Assembly: GCA_934271085.1 (NCBI GenBank) | Contig: CAKQQU010000025.1 | Location: forward strand, 1-22,194 | Reading direction: 5' to 3' | DNA: 22,194 nt | Source: an uncultured Bacillota bacterium | Lineage (GTDB): Bacteria; Bacillota; Dehalobacteriia; UBA4068 | Part shown: positions 16,424 to 22,194 of the stretch, piece after piece | How positions within the stretch are numbered: the first letter of the stretch is position 1 | How the letters are laid out: every line of letters starts with the position of its first letter | Program-made: the position numbers and the translations under genes | Notes under the pieces: generated by a model | Told to the model about the DNA's origin: nothing | What the model saw: the letters and a program-made list of their open reading frames with translations, nothing else | Database searches by the model: none

Positions 16424-17659
16424 ATGCGCAGGGAAGAAACTCCTCAGCCCAACCGGGAAGAAATGACCCAACTGGTGCTGTCTCTCAGCCGGCTGAGCAG
16501 CCGGCAGGAGACAGTACCTGTCAGTCAGGCGGTGGGGAGAGTGCTGGCTAAGGAAGCACGGGCGGTACATACCCTGCCTAACCGTCCGGTCAGTTCCATG
16601 GATGGTATTGCTTACCGCTATGAAGATTATCTGGCATGCGGCGGAGATTGCCGGGGATGGCAGCAGCAGAGGGAGTATGAATTCAGCAATACCGGCGTGG
16701 CTGTTCCCGAGCATCTGGATACGGTGAGCTTAATCGAAGATGTGGCCTTTGACCAAGATCAACGTCTGACCATTCTGCGTCCACCAGCCGGCTGCGGGGA
16801 TAATATAAGGCCCGCAGGCAGCCGTTTGCAAGCCGGGCAATTGCTGATCGCCGCAGATACTGTTCTGACCCCATCACACTTGGGTCTGCTGGCCAGTGCC
16901 GGGCTGCGGCAGGTGGCTGTATACCGCAGGCCTCAGGTAGCGATCATCCCCACCGGTGACGAATTGATCCCTGCCGGTCTGCCGCTGCCGCCGGGCAAAA
17001 ATGTGGAATGCAACAGTCTTGTGCTGAGCGCATTGATCCAATCCTGGGGCGGCCAACCGGTGGTCTACCCCATCATCCCTGATGATTTGGAGCAGCTTAC
17101 CAATGTGACCAGGCAGGCAGTAGCTGATTACGATATGGTGGTCTTTAACGCTGGCTCATCTAAAGGCCGAAAAGATTTTGCCGCTGCGGTACTGAACCGT
17201 ATCGGCGAGGTCTATGTATATGAGGTAGGCCACGGACCAGGTAAGCATACCAGCTTTGCCCTGGCAGATGATAATACTCCGGTATTGGGTCTGGTAGGGC
17301 CTACAGGCGGCGCAGAATTGACCGCCCGGTGGTATTTGAGGCCGCTGATCTATCGTTATCTGCATAAACCTCTGCCGGCTCCGGAATTACTGCCGGTGCG
17401 CCTAATGGAACAGGTCAAGGCCCATGTGCCTTTTGATTTTTATATGCAGCTCGTGGTCTATGCTGAAGAAGATGGCCGTTACTGTGCCTGTGCCGGCGGC
17501 GGTCCGGGACGGGGAGGGGCTGTGAACGGCTCCGGACACTGTCCCAATGCGGTACTTCACATACCGGGCGGCAAAATATTTGCCCCCGGCGAGGTGGCCG
17601 AGGTAGAATTACAGGTGCCGCGCTGCTGGTTGCCGTCTGTGACGCAGCGAGGGCAATAA
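16424..17659 (+). CDS. Divergent MoeA-like molybdopterin molybdenumtransferase
   Basis: Related to MoeA, which inserts molybdate (or tungstate) into molybdopterin. The 411-residue product (ATG 16424, after the binding-protein stop; the frame extends upstream but would overlap that gene) keeps RPVSSMDGIAYR (54-65; canonical S-x-MDG-x-A), GDNIRPAGS (125-133), PTGDEL (176-181) and a final beta-rich domain (about 322-400). Two core motifs differ: GGxSxG is NAGSSKG (242-248), and the usual GLPGNP is GLVGPTGGA (289-297). Lys274 in GPGK resembles a conserved substrate-site lysine. The ribosome-binding site is weak, implying coupling to the gene before. It could be a true MoeA for a tungsten/molybdenum route, or a paralogue with another substrate. 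Neighbouring transporter genes support metal-oxyanion supply. Confidence 0.85.
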   Translation: MRREETPQPNREEMTQLVLSLSRLSSRQETVPVSQAVGRVLAKEARAVHTLPNRPVSSMDGIAYRYEDYLACGGDCRGWQQQREYEFSNTGVAVPEHLDTVSLIEDVAFDQDQRLTILRPPAGCGDNIRPAGSRLQAGQLLIAADTVLTPSHLGLLASAGLRQVAVYRRPQVAIIPTGDELIPAGLPLPPGKNVECNSLVLSALIQSWGGQPVVYPIIPDDLEQLTNVTRQAVADYDMVVFNAGSSKGRKDFAAAVLNRIGEVYVYEVGHGPGKHTSFALADDNTPVLGLVGPTGGAELTARWYLRPLIYRYLHKPLPAPELLPVRLMEQVKAHVPFDFYMQLVVYAEEDGRYCACAGGGPGRGGAVNGSGHCPNAVLHIPGGKIFAPGEVAEVELQVPRCWLPSVTQRGQ

Positions 17660-17668
17660 TGATACAGC

Positions 17669-17699
17669 AAAAAGAACGGTGGTACCATCGTTCTTTTTT
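17669..17699 (+). terminator. Intrinsic terminator after the MoeA-like gene
   Basis: The stem AAAAAGAACG-GTGGTA (17669-17684) pairs with TACC...CGTTCTTTTTT (to 17699), with one G-U pair and GGTACC at the tip. A U-run follows. It ends the transport operon a few nucleotides after the MoeA-like stop codon and is nearly symmetric, so it could act in both directions. Confidence 0.85.
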
Positions 17700-17700
17700 A

Positions 17701-17730
17701 TTGACTTTAGTACTTTGATAATGCTATATT
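17701..17730 (+). promoter_or_regulatory. Promoter of the phosphate symporter gene
   Basis: TTGACT (17701-17706), 18-nt spacer, TATATT (17725-17730) with an extended -10 (TGC directly before). Transcription probably starts near 17737, giving a leader of about 58 nt. No clear PHO box is visible. Confidence 0.6.
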
Positions 17731-17761
17731 ATATTGTGAATAGTATGTGACAATTTCTGCG

Positions 17762-17781
17762 TCAATTCTACGGAGAATTGA
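17762..17781 (+). promoter_or_regulatory. Hairpin in the leader before the ribosome-binding site
   Basis: TCAATTCT-ACGG-AGAATTGA is a perfect 8-bp stem with a 4-nt loop. Its end is only about 5 nt before GAGGA (17786-17790), the likely Shine-Dalgarno for the ATG at 17795. No U-run follows, so it is not a terminator; it may affect translation or mRNA stability. Confidence 0.5.
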
Positions 17782-17794
17782 GAAAGAGGACTAA

Positions 17795-19399
17795 ATGTTT
17801 TTAATGATTTTCGGTTTGTTGGGCGGTTTGGCTCTGTTTATCTATGGCATGCAGTGTATGGCCGATGGCCTGCAGCGGGTGACCGGAGATAAGCTGAAAA
17901 AGCTTTTTAATGTAATTACCAATATCCCTATTATTGGGGTAGCTATAGGTGCAGGTATAACTGCAGTTGTGCAAAGCTCCAGCTTGACCACTGTCATGGC
18001 TGTGGGCTTTGTCAATGCATCTTTGATGACTTTAAAACAGGCTATTGCCATTATTATGGGTGCAAATATCGGTACCACGATCACAGCACAGCTCGTAGCC
18101 TTTGAGATCACTCAGTATTGGGCGGTTCCATTGGCTGCGGGCTTTTTAATTTATTTCTTCGTCAAGCGTAAAAAAATGAAGAATGCCGGCTATATCTTTT
18201 TTGCTTTGGGGATTCTGCTGCTGGGAATGGTAACAATGACCGAGTCTGTAGACCCGTTGCAGAGCTCCCAGTGGTTTTACAATGCCATTGTCTTCCTTAG
18301 CAAGTATCAGATACTGGGATTGCTTGCCGGTATGATTTTTACTGCCATAGTACAGAGCAGCGCCGCAACTATCGGATTGATGATAGCTATGGCTACCACG
18401 GGTCTGGTTCCTCTGGAAGCGGCATTGCCTATATTGCTGGGCAGCAATATAGGTACTTGCATTACTGCGGTACTGGCATCTATCGGCACTTCCATGGCAG
18501 CCAAAAGAGTAGCGCTGGCCCATGTTTTCTTCAATGTAATAGGCTCGATAATATTCATGATCATCCTGCCCTGGTTCGAACAGTTGGTTGTAGTTATTTC
18601 TCCGGTAAGTGTAGCAAGACAGATAGCCAATGCCCATACTTTGTTTAACGTAATTGCTACAATACTGTTTCTGCCGTTTATCAGCAAATACGCAAAATTG
18701 ATCGAGAAAATAGTGCCGGATAAGGGGCCGGCTCCCTCCAAGAACATAAAGTATCTGGATTGGCATGTAATAGATTCTCCCGAATTCGCAGTAGAGCTGG
18801 CTCGTAAAGAACTGCTGTATATGGCTGATCTGGCCAGAGAGAATTTGCGGTGGTCCATCGAGAGCCTGTTGAATAAGGATGCAGAAAAGATAGAGATAGT
18901 TAAGGAGCAGGAAGAGGTCGTGGACGAGCTGGAAAAAGAGATATGCCGCTATCTTTCCCAGATATCTCAAAGCAGTCTGTCTGAACCCTTGTCCGTGCTC
19001 CATACCGGCCTGCTGCATGCCGCCAACGATATAGAGCGTATCAGCGACCATGCTACCAATATTACGGAGCAGGCAGAGATAACGATCAATGAAAACCTTT
19101 CTTATTCCGCGGTGGCAGTTGAAGGTCTGCAGGAGATGTACCGTATTGCCGATCAGACCTATGGATATGCTCTGGTAGCTTTGGCAGATTCCGATATGCG
19201 CGCTGCCGACTTGGCCTATGAAAACGAGCAAATGGTAGATGATATGGAAAAAGAGCTGCGCTGCGACCACATGAGGCGGCTTATTGCCGGCGAATGCAAT
19301 CCTTCCTCCGGTGTTTTATTCCTGGATGTTATCAGTAATCTGGAAAGGGTAGGGGATCATGCCAGCAATATTGCTGATGTTGCCAAGGGTAAAATTTAA
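17795..19399 (+). CDS. Na+/phosphate symporter with PhoU domain
   Basis: NptA/YjbB-type membrane protein of the Na/Pi-cotransporter family with a C-terminal PhoU-like domain; may import or export phosphate using sodium. The 534-residue product has two inverted hydrophobic repeats, each with a QSS motif: QSSSLTTVMA at 60-69 and QSSAATIGLM at 187-196. They are also paired by GANIGTTITA (89-98) and GSNIGTCITA (216-225). About 8-9 membrane segments are followed by a helical PhoU domain (about 335-530) with DIERISDHATNI and NLERVGDHASNIAD, typical metal-linked motifs. Full length. Good GAGGA ribosome-binding site. It has its own promoter and leader hairpin and is flanked by a terminator before and the T-box unit after, so it is probably monocistronic. 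Confidence 0.92.
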   Translation: MFLMIFGLLGGLALFIYGMQCMADGLQRVTGDKLKKLFNVITNIPIIGVAIGAGITAVVQSSSLTTVMAVGFVNASLMTLKQAIAIIMGANIGTTITAQLVAFEITQYWAVPLAAGFLIYFFVKRKKMKNAGYIFFALGILLLGMVTMTESVDPLQSSQWFYNAIVFLSKYQILGLLAGMIFTAIVQSSAATIGLMIAMATTGLVPLEAALPILLGSNIGTCITAVLASIGTSMAAKRVALAHVFFNVIGSIIFMIILPWFEQLVVVISPVSVARQIANAHTLFNVIATILFLPFISKYAKLIEKIVPDKGPAPSKNIKYLDWHVIDSPEFAVELARKELLYMADLARENLRWSIESLLNKDAEKIEIVKEQEEVVDELEKEICRYLSQISQSSLSEPLSVLHTGLLHAANDIERISDHATNITEQAEITINENLSYSAVAVEGLQEMYRIADQTYGYALVALADSDMRAADLAYENEQMVDDMEKELRCDHMRRLIAGECNPSSGVLFLDVISNLERVGDHASNIADVAKGKI

Positions 19400-19408
19400 G
19401 CCAGCCGC

Positions 19409-19437
19409 TTGACAAGTTCAGATGCTGATGATATTAT
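19409..19437 (+). promoter_or_regulatory. Promoter of thrS leader
   Basis: TTGACA (19409-19414), 17-nt spacer, TATTAT (19432-19437): near-perfect housekeeping promoter beginning 10 nt after the symporter gene. Expected start of RNA near 19444. Confidence 0.8.
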
Positions 19438-19443
19438 CATAAC

Positions 19444-19675
19444 AATTGAACAGGTAAAACGATGATCCGGACACGATTTGGGATCCACGTCCTTTCAGAG
19501 AGCCCTGATAGGTGAGAGCAGGGCAGGTACGTTCCCCGGATTACCACCGGTGAGTGTTGGGGCGAACCCCGACCGTGAGGCTGCGTTAAGGCTATGAGTG
19601 ATATTGCCGTCAGGCAATATAATTCGGGTGGAACCGTGGAGCAGAGCTTCATCCCGTAGGGGATGAAGCTTTTTT
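19444..19675 (+). promoter_or_regulatory. Threonine T-box riboswitch with terminator
   Basis: Transcription-attenuation leader that senses uncharged tRNA(Thr). Seen: the distal Stem I marker AGAGAG (19497-19502) and GGTGAGAGC (19511-19519); a specifier candidate ACC at 19543-19545, directly followed by a second ACC (both Thr codons) and then by the usual A; an 8-bp stem ATATTGCC/GGCAATAT (19601-19620) in the Stem III position; the T-box core GGGTGGAACCGTGG (19626-19639), with TGGA in the tRNA-acceptor-binding bulge; and a terminator AGCTTCATCCC/GGGATGAAGCT (19645-19670) with a U-run to 19675. TGGA predicts a U discriminator on tRNA(Thr). The threonyl assignment fits thrS downstream. Confidence 0.92.
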
Positions 19676-19737
19676 GTTTATATCCTGCACAGCTATTTAC
19701 CTAATTAATCTATAATTTATTATTTCAGGAGGTTTGT

Positions 19738-21642
19738 ATGAAAATCAATATTGCCGGTCAGGGAATAAAAGAATTTGCTGATGGTATGTCCGCCATTGCT
19801 GTGGCTGCCGCCATTGATAAGGATGCTGCTAAAAAGCTTTGCGCGGTCAAAGTAGGGGATGAGGTCAAGGATCTGACCTGTGTTCTTCATGACGGTGATG
19901 ATATCCATTTTCTTACCTTTGATGACGAAGAAGGCGCCCATGCTTTCCGTCACAGCAGCTCGCATATTATGGCTCAGGCCATACAGCATCTTTTCCCCGA
20001 TACCAAATTCGGTATAGGTCCTGCCATCAAGGATGGCTTTTATTACGATCTGGATAGCGAGCATACCTTTAGTGATGACGATATGGCTGCTATCGAGAAA
20101 GAGATGAAAAAGATAGTTAAGGCCAATTATAAATTTGAGCGCAGCGAAGTCAGCCGTGAATATGCCCTTAATTATTTTAAGGAAAAAGGCGAGATATATA
20201 AAGTTGATCTTATCCAGCGTCTGCCTGATGACGCCGTTATTTCCATGTATCAGCAGGGGGATTTTGTGGATCTTTGCGCAGGCCCGCACCTTCCCAGCAC
20301 AGGCATGGTAAAGGCTTTTAAGCTGATGAGCGTAGCCGGCGCCTATTGGCATGGAGATTCCAAGAACAAAATGCTCCAGCGTATTTATGCCACCAGCTTC
20401 CCCAGTAAAGAAGAGCTGGACGAATACCTCTTTAAGCTGGAAGAGGCCAAGCGCCGCGACCATCGCAAGCTGGGTCAGGAGCTGGAATTGTTTATGCTGC
20501 TGGACGAAGGCCCCGGCTTCCCCTTTTTCCTGCCCAAGGGAATGATCCTCAAGAATAATCTTATCGAGTATTGGCGGGAAGTGCATAAGCGTTACGGTTA
20601 TGTGGAAATATCCACCCCGATGATACTCAACCGTGAATTATGGGAGCGCTCCGGCCATTGGGATCATTACAAAGACAATATGTATTTTACTAAAATCGAC
20701 GATGAGGATTATGCTGTCAAACCCATGAATTGCCCCGGCGGCATGCTGGTTTATAAGTCAAAACCACATTCTTATCGCGATCTGCCTATGCGTGCCGGGG
20801 AATTGGGTCTGGTACATCGTCATGAGCTTTCCGGCGCATTGCACGGTCTGTTCCGCGTCCGCTGCTTTACCCAGGACGATGCCCATATTTTTATGACCAG
20901 GGATCAAATGAAGGATGAGATCAAAAATGTGGTAAAACTGTTTGATGAGGTTTATTCCCTCTTTGGTCTGAAATATGAGATAGAGCTCTCCACCATGCCA
21001 GAAGATCATATTGGCACCGAAGAAGAATGGGAGATCAATCAGAACATTCTTAAAGAGGCAATTACCGATATGGGCAAAAGCTTTGTCATTAATGAAGGCG
21101 ACGGCGCTTTTTATGGTCCTAAACTGGACTTCCATTTGGAAGATAGCCTTGGACGCACCTGGCAGTGCGGTACGATCCAGTTGGACAGCCAGCTTCCTGA
21201 GCGCTTTGAGCTGGAATATGTCGGCGCAGATGGTGAAAAACACCGGCCGATTATGATACATCGGGTGGTCTTCGGTTCTATCGAGCGTTTCATCGGTATT
21301 TTAACAGAGCATTTTGCCGGGGCCTTTCCTCTGTGGCTTTCTCCTGTCCAGGTCAAGATATTGCCTATTACCGACCGGCAGCTGCCTTATGCCCGGGAAT
21401 TAAAGGATAGGCTGGAAGCACTCAATATCCGTGTAGAGCTGGACGATCGCAATGAAAAGATAGGCTATAAGATCAGGGCCGCCCAGACGGAAAAAGTGCC
21501 TTATATGATGGTTATTGGCGATAAAGAGATGGAAAACGGCACCGTAGCCCTGCGCAAACGGGGTGAAGGAGATTTAGGTGCTGTTGCTGTTGACAGCGTT
21601 ATTGCCCGTTTGCAGCAGGAAATAGCCGATAAGGTCAACTAG
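19738..21642 (+). CDS. thrS: Threonyl-tRNA synthetase
   Basis: Charges tRNA(Thr) with threonine. The 634-residue product has the full bacterial layout: TGS domain (about 1-60); editing domain with HSSSHIMAQ (about 73-81) and DLCAGPHLPS (about 178-187); class II catalytic core with MNCPGG (zinc ligand Cys, about 331), HRHELSGALHGLFRVR and IMIHRVVFGSIERF (about 505-518, zinc-ligand His); and C-terminal anticodon-binding domain (about 535-634) with LDDRNEKIGYKIR. Normal length and no missing motif. The ATG has a strong Shine-Dalgarno (AGGAGG). Expression is controlled by the T-box leader directly upstream. A terminator follows 24 nt after the stop. Confidence 0.98.
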   Translation: MKINIAGQGIKEFADGMSAIAVAAAIDKDAAKKLCAVKVGDEVKDLTCVLHDGDDIHFLTFDDEEGAHAFRHSSSHIMAQAIQHLFPDTKFGIGPAIKDGFYYDLDSEHTFSDDDMAAIEKEMKKIVKANYKFERSEVSREYALNYFKEKGEIYKVDLIQRLPDDAVISMYQQGDFVDLCAGPHLPSTGMVKAFKLMSVAGAYWHGDSKNKMLQRIYATSFPSKEELDEYLFKLEEAKRRDHRKLGQELELFMLLDEGPGFPFFLPKGMILKNNLIEYWREVHKRYGYVEISTPMILNRELWERSGHWDHYKDNMYFTKIDDEDYAVKPMNCPGGMLVYKSKPHSYRDLPMRAGELGLVHRHELSGALHGLFRVRCFTQDDAHIFMTRDQMKDEIKNVVKLFDEVYSLFGLKYEIELSTMPEDHIGTEEEWEINQNILKEAITDMGKSFVINEGDGAFYGPKLDFHLEDSLGRTWQCGTIQLDSQLPERFELEYVGADGEKHRPIMIHRVVFGSIERFIGILTEHFAGAFPLWLSPVQVKILPITDRQLPYARELKDRLEALNIRVELDDRNEKIGYKIRAAQTEKVPYMMVIGDKEMENGTVALRKRGEGDLGAVAVDSVIARLQQEIADKVN

Positions 21643-21665
21643 CGTTTTTTGCAGAAGCACTGGAT

Positions 21666-21706
21666 AAGCAGGATGGATGGTTTATGCCATGCCGTCCTGC
21701 TTTTTA
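21666..21706 (+). terminator. Intrinsic terminator of thrS
   Basis: AAGCAGGA (21666-21673) pairs with TCCTGCTT (21695-21702). The inner stems TGG/CCG and ATGG/CCAT leave one bulged G and a short loop. A U-run follows at 21701-21705. Confidence 0.85.
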
Positions 21707-21831
21707 TTTGGTCAATTATTAAAAAGCAGCCAAAAAATACCGCTATCCCAAGCTAAACCAGTATATGCATTACTTAATAGCTGTTGTTTTAATAAAGTCC
21801 ATTATACATAATAAAAACAGCGCATATGCCA
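21707..21831. other. Spacer between thrS terminator and IS end
   Basis: AT-rich spacer of about 125 bp. I see no credible gene, RNA or regulatory element in it. Confidence 0.6.
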
Positions 21832-21879
21832 TGAACCGCACCCCGTCAAGAGGACAGAGAAAAAATATAAAGTTTTCCC

Positions 21880-21911
21880 GGCCAGCAGCCATTCGCTGCT
21901 GGCCGCTTTTT
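21880..21911 (+). terminator. Hairpin at the 3' end of the IS transposase gene
   Basis: GGCCAGCAGC (21880-21889), loop CATTC, GCTGCTGGCC (21895-21904), then T-run 21907-21911. The U-run favours reading from the thrS side, so it may shield the element from incoming transcription. It overlaps the transposase stop codon. Confidence 0.7.
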
Positions 21912-22194
21912 ATGCGGCGAGGCAAAGCGTGTGCTTTTCCATCGGCGTCAGGACGCCCAGATTGCGCTGGACACGTCTCGTGTTGTAATAGCGAATATAC
22001 TGCTGGATCATCTGAACAAGCTCGTGCTTGCTGATGAACCGTCTGCCGTAATAGCGTTCCCGTTTCAGGATGCCCCAGAAGCCCTCCATCGGGCCGTTAT
22101 CAATGCAATGCGCCACGCGGGACATACTCTGCGTCATCCCAGCCTGCACAAGCTTGTGGTGGAAGGTACGGTTGGTGTACTGGAACCCTCTGTC
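21910..22194 (-). CDS. IS3-family transposase, C-terminal part, partial
   Basis: Last 94 residues of a DDE (rve) integrase-core transposase; the gene continues past the right edge of the window. Reading from 22194 down, the frame begins DRGFQYTNRTFHHKLVQAG, containing the second Asp of the catalytic triad (DRG), then MSRVAHCIDNGPMEGFWGIL, which holds the Glu (ME), then KRERYY and a closing YYNTRRVQRNLGVLTPMEK. These match the IS150/IS3 OrfB ending closely. No stop or frameshift is seen in this part, so the copy may be intact. A shorter frame starting inside at 22149 (GTG) is not the true start. Function: cut-and-paste or copy-out transposition of the element. Confidence 0.93.
   Translation of the reverse strand, partial: DRGFQYTNRTFHHKLVQAGMTQSMSRVAHCIDNGPMEGFWGILKRERYYGRRFISKHELVQMIQQYIRYYNTRRVQRNLGVLTPMEKHTLCLAA

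Larger units (their letters stand above)
21832..22194 (-). mobile_element. IS3-family (IS150-like) insertion sequence, 3' end, cut by the window
   Basis: The transposase fragment at 21910-22194 is followed on its downstream side by a hairpin and then by a terminal sequence that reads TGAACCGCACCCCG... into ...AGGACAG (21832-21857). TG-CCCC-GGACAG ends of this type are familiar from IS150-group elements, so the right boundary is placed near 21832. The other end, and therefore the target duplication, lies outside the window. Boundary is inferred, not proven. Confidence 0.65.

Noticed and set aside
18146..19270. Minus-strand frame of 374 codons inside the phosphate symporter gene
   Set aside because: Long, but antisense to a well-conserved gene with clear QSS and PhoU motifs; the translation is low-complexity Tyr/Gln/His-rich and not protein-like.
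19720..20586. Minus-strand frame of 288 codons inside thrS
   Set aside because: Antisense shadow of a full-length thrS with all motifs; no start signal.
21765..22034. Plus-strand frame of 89 codons across the IS end
   Set aside because: It crosses the inferred IS boundary, is antisense to the transposase and shows no motif.

Overview
The window looks like a chromosomal segment from an anaerobic member of the Bacillota (Firmicutes), possibly Negativicutes-like. The support is the block ackA–DUF177–rpmF–plsX–acpP–rnc, the comEA–comEC–holA–hemW block, a T-box in front of thrS, and two genes known from endospore formers (gpr and ylbJ). The exact lineage cannot be fixed from the sequence alone. 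No rRNA, tRNA or CRISPR array was seen.

Layout. Positions 10-5170 (+) hold a tight block of competence and housekeeping genes: comEA, comEC, holA and hemW. gpr (minus strand) converges on hemW with a 7-nt gap. rsmD and a small coiled-coil protein follow on the plus strand. The coiled-coil gene runs into the convergent minus-strand ylbJ, and their coding ends overlap by 53 nt. A shared intergenic region then separates ylbJ from ackA. A consensus promoter at 9884-9912 starts a second block: DUF177 gene, rpmF, an intrinsic terminator, plsX, acpP, rnc. It closes with a strong, nearly symmetric terminator at 12893-12938. About 490 bp without a confident gene follow; the first part looks like decayed sequence and the last part is a very AT-rich promoter with repeated short palindromes.

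That promoter leads into a four-gene operon at 13433-17659: a FecCD-type permease, its ATPase, a lipoprotein substrate-binding protein and a divergent MoeA-like protein. The coupling suggests import of a metal or metal oxyanion (molybdate or tungstate are the obvious guesses) and its use in a molybdopterin-type cofactor. The MoeA-like protein has altered versions of two core motifs. This is the most interesting part of the window. Next come a Na+/phosphate symporter-PhoU fusion gene with its own promoter and leader hairpin, then thrS under a threonine T-box riboswitch. The right edge holds the 3' end of an IS3-family (IS150-like) insertion sequence, cut by the window.

How the genes relate: the housekeeping blocks cover DNA uptake and replication, ribosome parts and modification, acetate/ATP metabolism, phospholipid and acyl-carrier functions, and threonyl-tRNA supply. 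The transport operon and the IS are the more accessory parts.
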